This document shows positions 1 to 7,338 of a stretch of DNA of 12,702 nucleotides, piece after piece. The first letter of the stretch is position 1, and each line of letters opens with the position of its first letter. Made by a program: the position numbers and the translations under genes. The notes below the pieces were generated by a model, which was not told the origin of the DNA, did not search any database, and saw nothing but the letters and a program-made list of their open reading frames with translations. The DNA is from an uncultured Streptococcus sp. (lineage in GTDB: Bacteria; Bacillota; Bacilli; Lactobacillales; Streptococcaceae), in assembly GCA_902480035.1 (NCBI GenBank), contig CABSRC010000042.1:1-12702 (forward strand), given 5' to 3'.

Positions 1-72
1 GGGTTTTCCTCCGATTACAACTTCTATTCCACTCTTGCTATTTCGAGTTAATTTTAGTAAAAGTTTACCAAA
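1..72 (-). other. Left-edge intergenic DNA, possible RBS of next minus-strand gene
   Basis: Read on the minus strand, positions 8-12 give GGAGG followed by AAAACCC up to the window edge. This is the spacing expected if a minus-strand gene starts just outside the window. A small palindrome GTAAAAGTTTAC lies at 57-68. I found no convincing -10/-35 pair here, so the downstream gene and its promoter are inference. Confidence 0.25.
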
Positions 73-104
73 AATCTCAATTGGAAAATCACCCAATTGA
101 GATT
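73..104 (-). terminator. Rho-independent terminator after the GH3 gene
   Basis: A perfect 12-bp inverted repeat has arms AATCTCAATTGG (73-84) and CCAATTGAGATT (93-104) around an 8-nt loop. On the minus strand the stem runs into a short T tract (TTTTT then GG). It begins 10 nt past the stop codon of the GH3 gene, so it fits the end of that transcript. The stem is AT-rich, so termination strength is uncertain. Confidence 0.75.
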
Positions 105-113
105 CTTAATCCT

Positions 114-2525
114 TTAGTGTTTCTTTCTTGGATAGACAAAAGATCCAAGGAAGGTTAAGAGGCTGATGCCCATGAGGGAGAGGAGGTTCCCTGTTTGACC
201 GGTTTTTGGCAATACCGATGATGCAGGACTTGCTGAAACACTTGCAGGAGCCTGATCAGTGGCTTGTTTCACAGCGATCGGAGTAACTTGTGGACCATCA
301 AGAGTGCTAGCTTTTTCTTGCTTGCTAACAAGGACCTGTGTTCCTGTGTTACCAACCTCTACTGGTTGTGTCCGATGGGTTGGTTCTTGGACTGGTGAAG
401 TTGGATCTTGGACTTCTGGTGTTGGCAATGGAGCAGGTGCTGGATAGAAAAGACCATGACCAATGCGGTAGGCATACTCTGTTTCTGACATTTTTCCGTC
501 TACAATTTTTGGAATATCAACCGGTAAGGTACCTAGATGTTCCTTGCCATTGAAGATGACTTCCACTCCTGCAGGAATATTAGGACCAAATGCATTGTCT
601 GGTTTGAGGGATTCCGTTGGATCCATTCCCTTATTTCCATAGACTGCTAAAATGGCTTTGGCTGCGGGATAGTTGGCTACATCATAAGGTTTAGAGATAG
701 AAAGGACAGCTGCCTTCTTATGGTTGGTATTGGCATAATTGACGATTTCTGTTGGAATCTTGGTCCGCCAGAAATCTTTATCCAGTTGCCCTTCATAACC
801 GATCTCTGAAATCACTACGATATGGGTGGCTTTTTCAAGGTCTTCTTTTAGACTATCAAGGGTGGATTCCTTAGTGAAGTTCTTGGCCACAAAGGAGGTA
901 TCTTTTGGAAGCACTCCATCCGCGATTAAGCGACGCATGCCCAAATTTAGTCCTGGGACTTCATTTTCAAAAGCTCCGAGTAGTAAGACATGGTCCCCTG
1001 TATGCACCTTAAATGGCAAGGTATTGTCTTCATTTTTTACAACCGTCACCGCTGCTGCTGCAATCTTGCGTTCCAAGTCACGGTTGAGACTAGATCCGAC
1101 TGCTTCCTCTGCTTTTTCAGCTGTCCGAGCACTTGGATCAAAATTCAGGACCCCACGTTTTTCTTTGAGGGTCAGGATCCGACGAACCGACTCATTTAAG
1201 CGTTCTTCTGAGATGTCACCGGTTTGGACCGCATCTACCACTGCATTGACGATGGTATCAATCTTGGTCAAATCGGCTTTGCTGCGAAGGGTCGTTGGCA
1301 TCAAAACCAGGTCAACTCCGGCTTTGATAGCCATCTTCACGGCTTCCACCTCACCGAAGTTCTTAGCGATAGCATCCATTCCCATGGCATCAGAGACAAT
1401 CACGCCCTTATAGCCGTATTTCTTCCGTACCAAGCCCGTTAAAATATCATCAGAGAGAGTCGCTGGAACATAGATTTTCTCACCCGTTTCTTTTGACACG
1501 ACCTGATCTTTTTCAATCTGCGGGTACTGGATATGAGCTGTCATCAAGAGGTCGACCCCTTCATCCATAGCTTTTTTGAATGGAAGGAGTTCTAATTTTT
1601 CAAGCTCAGCAAGAGATTTATCCACCAATGGGAGACCCGTATGGGAATCGACCGCTGTATCTCCGTGACCTGGGAAATGCTTGGCTGCTACAGCCACATT
1701 GTAGTCCTGAATGCCCTTCATCATCGGAATACCAAGATAGGCAACCCGATTTGGGTCAGATGAGAAGGAACGAAGCCCAATCACAGGATTTTGAGGATTG
1801 TTATTGGTATCTAGAACCGGAGCAAAGTCCACATTCAAGCCTAGCGCAGAAAGTTCACGTCCGATGATTTGACCGGCTTCTTTGGCTAGTTTGGGATCAT
1901 TGGTAGCCCCAATGGCCATATTGCCAGGAAGGGCTGTACCTGTCCCCAAGCGGTAGACGATCCCCCCTTCTTGGTCGATGGCTAACAATAGCGGAATCTT
2001 CCCGTTATTGGCTTTGTTTTCAATCGCAGCCTTTTGCATATCTTGCGTCAGGCTCAGGGTCTGCTTGGTCTCTTTGACGTTTTCAGCAAAAAGAATGACG
2101 CCCCCAAAATCATATTTATCAATCGCATCTGCTACTTCAGCATTGACCTTGGTGAGATCCTGTGGCGATTCCTGATTAGCCTCCTGCCACTTACGGAAGT
2201 CCGGCATGATCATTTGAGTCACCTTTTGTTTGAGTGGCATGTTTTCAATCAGTTTTTCCACTTCAGGAGATGCCGTCTCTGTCGATGTTACCGTTGGGGA
2301 GGCAGAAGGAACAGCTGCACGGTCTGTTGAAGTCGGCGTTTCGGCCACTTCTCCCTGATTTTCTGTGGTGCTTTCTGGAGTTGGAGAAGCCACCACCTCT
2401 TCTTCTGTTGCTGCCGGTTCATTGGCTTGATCCGACGCTTGAGCTGTGTCTGCTTTTGCTGTTTGAACGGATAATAGAGCAAAAGCCGTTAATAGGGCCG
2501 CAGATGGATAAATGATTTTTTTCAT
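114..2525 (-). CDS. LPxTG-anchored family 3 beta-N-acetylhexosaminidase (NagZ-like surface protein)
   Basis: This 803-residue surface enzyme probably removes terminal beta-linked N-acetylglucosamine. Residues 1-26 form a signal peptide (MKK, hydrophobic stretch, AKA). Residues 27-88 are a T/E/P/S-rich spacer. The GH3 barrel covers about 90-460 and a GH3 C-terminal-type domain about 485-690. The barrel carries DQEGG (184-188), KHFPGHGD (282-289) followed by D293-S-H295, and SDAMGMD (378-384) with D379 as the expected nucleophile. KH(F/I)PGHGx4D(S/T)H is the NagZ signature, whose histidine takes part in acid/base catalysis, so this is not an ordinary beta-glucosidase. A Pro/Thr-rich linker (695-770), LPKTG (772-776), a hydrophobic segment and PRKKH make a sortase A signal. 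The start follows AAAGGAGG with 7 nt spacing. Natural substrate is open: host glycans or peptidoglycan fragments. Confidence 0.9.
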   Translation of the reverse strand: MKKIIYPSAALLTAFALLSVQTAKADTAQASDQANEPAATEEEVVASPTPESTTENQGEVAETPTSTDRAAVPSASPTVTSTETASPEVEKLIENMPLKQKVTQMIMPDFRKWQEANQESPQDLTKVNAEVADAIDKYDFGGVILFAENVKETKQTLSLTQDMQKAAIENKANNGKIPLLLAIDQEGGIVYRLGTGTALPGNMAIGATNDPKLAKEAGQIIGRELSALGLNVDFAPVLDTNNNPQNPVIGLRSFSSDPNRVAYLGIPMMKGIQDYNVAVAAKHFPGHGDTAVDSHTGLPLVDKSLAELEKLELLPFKKAMDEGVDLLMTAHIQYPQIEKDQVVSKETGEKIYVPATLSDDILTGLVRKKYGYKGVIVSDAMGMDAIAKNFGEVEAVKMAIKAGVDLVLMPTTLRSKADLTKIDTIVNAVVDAVQTGDISEERLNESVRRILTLKEKRGVLNFDPSARTAEKAEEAVGSSLNRDLERKIAAAAVTVVKNEDNTLPFKVHTGDHVLLLGAFENEVPGLNLGMRRLIADGVLPKDTSFVAKNFTKESTLDSLKEDLEKATHIVVISEIGYEGQLDKDFWRTKIPTEIVNYANTNHKKAAVLSISKPYDVANYPAAKAILAVYGNKGMDPTESLKPDNAFGPNIPAGVEVIFNGKEHLGTLPVDIPKIVDGKMSETEYAYRIGHGLFYPAPAPLPTPEVQDPTSPVQEPTHRTQPVEVGNTGTQVLVSKQEKASTLDGPQVTPIAVKQATDQAPASVSASPASSVLPKTGQTGNLLSLMGISLLTFLGSFVYPRKKH

Positions 2526-2552
2526 AAAGCGACCTCCTTTCTTTCAATAGAT

Positions 2553-2581
2553 ATTGTACCATTGTTTTATAGTTTTGTAAA
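2553..2581 (-). promoter_or_regulatory. Sigma-70-type promoter of the GH3 gene
   Basis: On the minus strand a -35 box TTTACA (2576-2581) and a -10 box TACAAT (2553-2558) are separated by exactly 17 nt. Each matches the consensus at 5 of 6 positions. Transcription would start near 2546, giving a leader of about 20 nt that contains the AAAGGAGG ribosome binding site (2533-2540). This makes the GH3 gene independent of the upstream msm operon. Confidence 0.75.
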
Positions 2582-2589
2582 CGGTTGCA
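2576..2589 (-). promoter_or_regulatory. cre-like catabolite operator overlapping the GH3 -35 box
   Basis: The plus strand reads TGTAAACGGTTGCA, which fits the cre consensus TGWAANCGNTNWCA at 13 of 14 positions (only the W before the final CA differs). The site contains the whole -35 hexamer of the GH3 promoter, so bound CcpA would block RNA polymerase. The match is read directly. CcpA binding is inference, and the neighbouring LacI-family regulator could recognise a similar sequence. Confidence 0.6.
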
Positions 2590-2605
2590 ATATCTAAAAC
2601 AGAAA

Positions 2606-2632
2606 AAGGATAAGCATTTTTTACTTATCCTT
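2606..2632 (-). terminator. Terminator of the aga-msmEFG-gtfA operon
   Basis: The arms AAGGATAAG (2606-2614) and CTTATCCTT (2624-2632) form a perfect 9-bp stem with a 9-nt loop. On the minus strand the stem is followed by a T-rich run (TTTTCTGTTTT). It lies 18 nt after the gtfA stop codon and separates the operon from the GH3 promoter. Confidence 0.8.
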
Positions 2633-2650
2633 AAGTTCGTTCATATTTTT

Positions 2651-4093
2651 TTAAAACACCATTTCTTGACCATTTTCTGTCACTTGGTAAGTGCCCTCAG
2701 CAAGATCGATTCGAGCTACTGCTGTGACAGTCTGGTCTTTATTTTGGCGCGTGATGACAATGGTATGATCATCTGGTGTTTCCACTTCAATGCTTCCTTC
2801 TAGATCAAAAGCTGCAGAGTTGTTCCGGAAGCTAAAGAGTTTGAGAAGGGATTGCACGACTGGACGCTCCACTTCTTGAGCAATTTCTTCATTGCTGTAG
2901 TAATGACGGTTGATATTGCGGCCTTCTTTGGTGTTTTCTAAGAGTTCCAAATCATTCTTCCCAGCTAGGAATCCAACATAATAAACCTGTGGAATACCTG
3001 GTGCAAAGGCTTGAATTAAACGGGCTAGGAAATACTTGCGATCATCATCTCCAAGGGCTGAATAGTAGGTCGAATTGATTTGGTAGATGTCCAAGTTGTT
3101 GTACTCTGCTGTTGAATATTTGCGTTTCACATTTGCTCCTACCTTGTAGAGCTCATTTGATGCATAGTCAATTTCTTCATCTGTCAAGATATCCTTGACA
3201 TCCACCACCCCAATCCCGTCATGGGTGTCGAGTGTCGTGAATTGCTTCATCGGACTCTTCTTCAACCACTTAGCAAGGCGCTCCACTTTTGAGCTATAGA
3301 GGGTATAGAGGGTCACCATTGGAAGGGCAAAGTCATAGACATAATAGTCGTGATCAGCAATCTTAAATTGGATAGAATAGTGTTCATGAATCTCTGGCAA
3401 GAGCTCAGCACCGTAGCTGGCTGCCATATCGCGCACCTTATCCAACAAGTCCCAAATGTCTGGCTCCACGAAGAAATCATTGGTATCCAACTTCTTGACT
3501 GCATAGGCAAAGGCATCTAGGCGAATGAGGTCACAACCATTGCTCGCCAAATGTTCGATGGTCTTGCGTATAAAGTCCATGGTCACTTCCTTGGTCACGT
3601 CCAGGTCAATCTGCTCTTCCCCGAAGGTATTCCAGAGATGCTCAGTTGTCCCATCCGCAAAGGTAATTTCTTGCTTGGGAGCTCGATCCTTGCGCTTATA
3701 AATCAAGTCCACATCCGCTTGAGTAGGACGATTCTCCGGCCAGAACTTGTCCCAGTTGAGGAAAAGATCCTTGTAGGCACTTTGGTCGTGCTTTTCTTGG
3801 TAGTCTTTATAATACTTAGATTGACGAGAAATATGATTGATCATAAAGTCAAACATAAGATAGTACTTGTCGCCCAAGCGTTTGACATCTTCCCAATCTC
3901 CAAAGGCTGGATCCACTTGGTCATAGTCCACAGGCGCAAAGCCACGGTCACCGGTTGATGGGAAAAATGGCAAGAGGTGAACTCCACCGACTGCATCTCC
4001 AAAATATTTCTCCAGATTTTCATAGAGGTCCTTGAGGTTATTTCCCAAGCTGTCTGAGTAAGTAATTAACATGGTTTTATTTTGAATCGACAT
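2651..4093 (-). CDS. gtfA: Sucrose phosphorylase (GH13)
   Basis: This cytoplasmic enzyme converts sucrose and phosphate to glucose-1-phosphate and fructose, so it uses the sucrose left when Aga cleaves raffinose. The protein has 480 residues, close to the length I recall for streptococcal GtfA. GH13 active-site residues are visible: RLDAF with nucleophile D193, LLPEIHEH with acid/base E234, and LDTHDG with transition-state D292. Early motifs HLLPFFPSTGDRGFAPVDY (39-57) and MFDFMINHIS (80-89) are typical of sucrose phosphorylases. The frame is open upstream to 4231 from a GTG, but the start at 4093 is preceded by AAAAGGAGACC and gives the family N-terminus (MSIQNKTMLITYSDS). It is the last operon gene, separated from msmG by a 244-nt gap with hairpin potential. 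Confidence 0.95.
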   Translation of the reverse strand: MSIQNKTMLITYSDSLGNNLKDLYENLEKYFGDAVGGVHLLPFFPSTGDRGFAPVDYDQVDPAFGDWEDVKRLGDKYYLMFDFMINHISRQSKYYKDYQEKHDQSAYKDLFLNWDKFWPENRPTQADVDLIYKRKDRAPKQEITFADGTTEHLWNTFGEEQIDLDVTKEVTMDFIRKTIEHLASNGCDLIRLDAFAYAVKKLDTNDFFVEPDIWDLLDKVRDMAASYGAELLPEIHEHYSIQFKIADHDYYVYDFALPMVTLYTLYSSKVERLAKWLKKSPMKQFTTLDTHDGIGVVDVKDILTDEEIDYASNELYKVGANVKRKYSTAEYNNLDIYQINSTYYSALGDDDRKYFLARLIQAFAPGIPQVYYVGFLAGKNDLELLENTKEGRNINRHYYSNEEIAQEVERPVVQSLLKLFSFRNNSAAFDLEGSIEVETPDDHTIVITRQNKDQTVTAVARIDLAEGTYQVTENGQEMVF

Positions 4094-4115
4094 AATGGTC
4101 TCCTTTTCTTTATTT

Positions 4116-4145
4116 GAAAGCCAAGTCTGAAGAAACCTGGCTTTC
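4116..4145 (-). repeat. Inverted repeat just upstream of the gtfA ribosome binding site
   Basis: The arms GAAAGCCA (4116-4123) and TGGCTTTC (4138-4145) form a perfect 8-bp stem with a 14-nt loop. On the minus-strand transcript the hairpin ends 12 nt before the GGAG of gtfA and is followed by AAATAAAG, not a U tract. It is therefore not a terminator in that direction. It could protect the gtfA mRNA 5' end or tune translation; both roles are inference. Confidence 0.45.
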
Positions 4146-4245
4146 TTGAGTTTTTCTATTTTAGAATTGCTTTCTAGGATACGATTGAAATCAGCAAGCT
4201 GAATCGTTACTTTGTATCTGAAATTGAACACGCCCTAAGCTCTGT

Positions 4246-4304
4246 GTGAAAAAGATGAATCTTCCAAGAAGCCAAGGCTTCTTATTCAGATTCCCTATTT
4301 TCAC
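4246..4304 (-). repeat. Long imperfect hairpin in the msmG-gtfA spacer
   Basis: Three nested arm pairs share one centre. AAGAAGCC/GGCTTCTT (4266-4273 with 4276-4283) has only AA between arms. GAATCT/AGATTC pairs 4257-4262 with 4288-4293. GTGAAAA/TTTTCAC pairs 4246-4252 with 4298-4304. Together they give 21 paired bases with small internal loops. On the minus transcript the structure sits about 34 nt after the msmG stop and has no U tract. It may be a partial terminator, a processing site or a stabiliser controlling gtfA dose relative to transport genes. Confidence 0.6.
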
Positions 4305-4337
4305 TGTGAGCTTTTGACGGGCTTTGTATCTTATTTC

Positions 4338-5171
4338 TTATTTCACTGCGCCGTTGCTCATTCCTGCGATGATATGGCGTTGGAAGAAGAGATAGACAAT
4401 GGTGATACTGATAATGCCGACCACGTATGAGGCAAAGCTTGGTCCGTAGTCGTTGAAATATTGTCCTGCGTAGTTGTATTGGAACAAAGGCAGAGTCCAC
4501 ATTTTGGAATCCCGGTTCAAGACAAGGAGTGGCAACATGAAGTCATTCCAGAACCAAAGGGCATTGATGATCATGGTTGTTGCATGCATGGGTTTCATCA
4601 TTGGGAAGATGATGCGGAAATAGGTTGTAAATTTATTAGCCCCATCGATTTCTGCTGCTTCATCCAGACTTTCTGGGATTGAGATTTTGATATAGCCGAC
4701 ATAGAGGAAGAGGGTCTGTGGAATCGCATAAGTCAAGTAGAGCAAGATCAAACCAAAGGTATTAGCCAAACCGAGTTTACTCATCATAACCGTAATCGGA
4801 ATCATGATGACTTGGAAAGGTACGAAAATCCCAAGGATCAAGAGGGTGTACATGATGGTAAAGGCTTTTCTTTTACTCATATTGCGAGCGATGGAGTAGG
4901 CCGCCATGGGGATAAAGATCATTACTGCAAGTAAAGACAAGACAGTGATAACGACTGAGTTCCAGTAATAGCCTCCGATTCCATCAGCCAAGAGACGGCT
5001 AAAGTTGTCCCATGTGAAGTTGGTTGGAAATCCAAAGAAATTGTCTACGATATCCTTGGTTGGTTTGAAGGAACTAAAGAGGGTGGCAAGGAGTGGCACT
5101 AAAATCAGAACCGATCCTAGAATCAATAGAATGTATTTGCCAATCAAGGCTTTTCTTTCATCTTGTTTCAT
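4338..5171 (-). CDS. msmG: ABC sugar transporter permease MsmG
   Basis: This inner subunit of the alpha-galactoside ABC importer pairs with MsmF in the membrane. The 277-residue protein starts with a charged segment (MKQDERK), a first membrane helix at about 11-33 and several more (about 72-97, 108-130, 137-160, 195-215, 247-265). The conserved EAA loop that contacts the ATPase is ESLDEAAEIDGANK (167-180). This and the MalG-like C-terminal GMSNGAVK mark it as the second permease. An upstream in-frame start at 5195 adds 8 residues. I prefer 5171 because AGGAG lies 7 nt before it and the length matches the family. The start lies 13 nt after the msmF stop, and the ribosome binding site adjoins that stop, so translation is probably coupled. 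Confidence 0.93.
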   Translation of the reverse strand: MKQDERKALIGKYILLILGSVLILVPLLATLFSSFKPTKDIVDNFFGFPTNFTWDNFSRLLADGIGGYYWNSVVITVLSLLAVMIFIPMAAYSIARNMSKRKAFTIMYTLLILGIFVPFQVIMIPITVMMSKLGLANTFGLILLYLTYAIPQTLFLYVGYIKISIPESLDEAAEIDGANKFTTYFRIIFPMMKPMHATTMIINALWFWNDFMLPLLVLNRDSKMWTLPLFQYNYAGQYFNDYGPSFASYVVGIISITIVYLFFQRHIIAGMSNGAVK

Positions 5172-5184
5172 CGCGCTTCTCCTC

Positions 5185-6051
5185 TTAAATTTCAAATTTC
5201 TTAGATACTCTCAATTGGATGATCGAAATCACTACAATCAAGAAGAACAAGATTACGGCAATGGCATTGGCATAACCGAATTGGTTATTTTTAAAGGCAT
5301 AGTTATAAACCAAGAGTCCAAGTGAGGTTGTGGCATTGTTTGGACCACCACCAGTCATGGCAAAGACTTGGTCAAAGGCGGTAAGCCCACCTTTTAGGGC
5401 TAGGATAAAGACCATAGAGACACTTGGTAGTAAGTAAGGCAATTCAACATTCCAGAAGACTTGCTTGCTAGTCGCACCATCGATTCTTGCTGCTTCTGTA
5501 ATTTCAGATGGGATAGATTGCAGACCAGCTAGGAAGATAATGATGGGCATAGCTACTCCTTGCCAAAGAAGGACAAAGACAGCCGCGAATATTGCTCCCC
5601 ACTTAGTCCCTAAAAGACTGGTTTGGAGAAACTCGATATGAAGGGCATTCCCAATTGCTGGAAGACCGTAGTTGAAGACTTGTTTGAAGATCAACGCCAC
5701 TGTCAAGCCGGACAAAACTGCTGGGAAGAAAAACCAAGCACGGAAGAAGGTTTGGCCTTTGATCTTAGAGTTCAAGACACGCGCAATGAAGATCCCAAGG
5801 GCAATCTCACCAACTACCATAGCAATCGTGATGATTGCAGTAAAGCCAATAGCATTCATGAATTTTGGATCCATAAAGAGGAGCTTAAAGTTGTTCAAGC
5901 CGACAAATTTGTAGTTATAGGTCAAACCTGTCCAGTTGGTAAAACTGTAAAAGGCTCCTTGGAACATTGGCACATAGAAGAAAATTGCTTGTAATAAGAG
6001 GGGAATGACCACAAAAGCCCATGCCCAATATTTTTGTAATACTTTTTTCAT
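5185..6051 (-). CDS. msmF: ABC sugar transporter permease MsmF
   Basis: This is the first permease of the alpha-galactoside importer, 288 residues and of the MalF/UgpA type. It has a hydrophobic helix at about 8-30, further helices at about 68-92, 104-124, 151-176, 208-220 and 262-282, and an EAA loop SEITEAARIDGATS (182-195) for the ATPase. A GGGPNNAT segment (234-241) after the EAA loop is typical of this permease group. An in-frame start at 6075 would overlap the end of msmE. I chose 6051 because MKKVLQKYW is the usual N-terminus and TAGGAG lies upstream. That ribosome binding site includes the msmE stop codon, indicating translational coupling across a 13-nt gap. Confidence 0.93.
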   Translation of the reverse strand: MKKVLQKYWAWAFVVIPLLLQAIFFYVPMFQGAFYSFTNWTGLTYNYKFVGLNNFKLLFMDPKFMNAIGFTAIITIAMVVGEIALGIFIARVLNSKIKGQTFFRAWFFFPAVLSGLTVALIFKQVFNYGLPAIGNALHIEFLQTSLLGTKWGAIFAAVFVLLWQGVAMPIIIFLAGLQSIPSEITEAARIDGATSKQVFWNVELPYLLPSVSMVFILALKGGLTAFDQVFAMTGGGPNNATTSLGLLVYNYAFKNNQFGYANAIAVILFFLIVVISIIQLRVSKKFEI

Positions 6052-6064
6052 CGTCTCTCTACTC

Positions 6065-7324
6065 CTAATCCACATCCGCTTTCATCGGGTTAAAGAAGGC
6101 ATTCAAATCATTGACCATTCCTTGTTTATCACCTGTCAAGACATAGTTCATCGTCAAGGTATGGAAGTCTGCTTCACTGGTCCAGTATTGTTGCAACCAC
6201 ACCAAGTGACGATCCGTAAAGGCATATTTGGTCATCCCAGCAAGCGGTGAATCCTCTCCTGCTTGTTTGACCCCTTCGATCGCTGTTGGAGATCCGTCCA
6301 CATCATAGTACTTTTGCATGACTTCTGGACGGGTCATGTATTCCACAAAGGCATTGGCTTCTTTTGGATGTTTGGTAGTAGCTGAGATAGACCATGCTAA
6401 GTCTCCCGCACCAACAGTTAAGCTTTGTCCTTTTTCTTTCCCTGGAATCATGAAGGTCCCAATCTTAAATTTCGGTTTTTGTTCATTGATCGCTGTAATG
6501 GCCCAAGACCCATTTGGTGTCATGAGGACATCTCCACGCGCGAAGGCACCAATAACATCTGTATAGCCAGCGCCTTCCCAGTTCTTTTGCTTAGATCCTT
6601 TAATACGAAGGATATCCATGACCTTGATATCATCCTTCATAATCGGATCAGACAATTTAATGGAATTTGGCTGAGAATAACGAAGGTATTGGTTGGCTTC
6701 TTTTCCGCCACCTGCTGCTGTCGCAAAGGCCAATTGATTGTACCCATTGAGTGTCCAAGCTTCTGCTCCCGCAATCCCAAATGGAGTTTGTCCTTTGGCA
6801 ACGATGTCTTTTACCAACTGTTCAAATTCGTCCCAAGTTTCAGGAACCTTCAAGCCCAATTCTTCGAATTTATCTTTGTTGTAGTAGATTCCGTAAGCAT
6901 TGGCTGTGAAAGGAACGTTGTAGACTTTTCCGTTGACAGCATATTTTTCAGCGTAGCCATTTTTCACACGTTTCAGATAGTCTTTATTGCTTAAATCTTC
7001 GAAGACACCCGCTTTCGCCCATTCTTGCAGTTCGATAGACTGTGGGTAAATATTGACCACATCTGGTACATCACCTGCGAGGACACGGGTCTTCAACACC
7101 TCACCAGCGTTTGGTACATTGACAACTTTGACCTTGACCTTTGGATTTTCCTTTTCAAAATCACGCGCGATTTCTTCCAAGGTTTTGGTCATTTCTTTTT
7201 TCTGGTTGAAATACTCGATGGTCACTGTGCCATCCGCAGATTTACCATCGTTGGAGCAAGCGCCAAGCCCAAACAAGGCTAAGCCTGTAGTCGCAAGAAG
7301 TCCGATTTTTTTATACCATTTCAT
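6065..7324 (-). CDS. msmE: Sugar-binding lipoprotein MsmE
   Basis: This is the extracellular solute-binding lipoprotein of the importer. It captures raffinose, melibiose, isomaltosaccharides or related sugars and hands them to MsmFG. The protein has 419 residues. MKWYKK, a hydrophobic stretch and the lipobox LGAC with C23 show lipid modification. Family 1 solute-binding features follow, including ANAYGIYYNKDKFEELGL (141-158) and PETWDEF (161-167). The C-terminal half has many aromatics (for example HLVWLQQYW), as expected of a sugar pocket. AAAGGAG lies 9 nt before the start, and the gene begins 14 nt after the aga stop. Family and role are clear. The exact substrate range cannot be read from sequence. 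Confidence 0.94.
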   Translation of the reverse strand: MKWYKKIGLLATTGLALFGLGACSNDGKSADGTVTIEYFNQKKEMTKTLEEIARDFEKENPKVKVKVVNVPNAGEVLKTRVLAGDVPDVVNIYPQSIELQEWAKAGVFEDLSNKDYLKRVKNGYAEKYAVNGKVYNVPFTANAYGIYYNKDKFEELGLKVPETWDEFEQLVKDIVAKGQTPFGIAGAEAWTLNGYNQLAFATAAGGGKEANQYLRYSQPNSIKLSDPIMKDDIKVMDILRIKGSKQKNWEGAGYTDVIGAFARGDVLMTPNGSWAITAINEQKPKFKIGTFMIPGKEKGQSLTVGAGDLAWSISATTKHPKEANAFVEYMTRPEVMQKYYDVDGSPTAIEGVKQAGEDSPLAGMTKYAFTDRHLVWLQQYWTSEADFHTLTMNYVLTGDKQGMVNDLNAFFNPMKADVD

Positions 7325-7338
7325 TTGGCTGTCTCCTT

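Noticed and set aside
826..1413. A 195-codon plus-strand open frame opposite the GH3 gene
   Set aside because: It is rich in Ser and Arg with no recognisable motif, has no ribosome binding site, and lies wholly antisense to a gene with clear catalytic motifs.
4116..4145. Hairpin before gtfA as a terminator
   Set aside because: On the operon strand it is followed by AAATAAAG rather than a U tract. The T-rich side is on the opposite strand, where no gene needs it.
4094..4231. N-terminal extension of gtfA by 46 codons
   Set aside because: It starts at a GTG without a ribosome binding site and is not like sucrose phosphorylase. The internal ATG at 4093 has AAAAGGAG and the expected N-terminus.
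4210..4331. 10-bp direct repeat CTTTGTATCT at 4210-4219 and 4322-4331 as trace of a mobile element
   Set aside because: The repeat is short, the flanking bases do not match, and the DNA between has no transposase remnant or terminal inverted repeats.
6425..6994. A 189-codon plus-strand open frame opposite msmE
   Set aside because: The composition is that of a reverse-strand shadow (many Phe, Cys, Ile), and the msmE lipoprotein explains the sequence.
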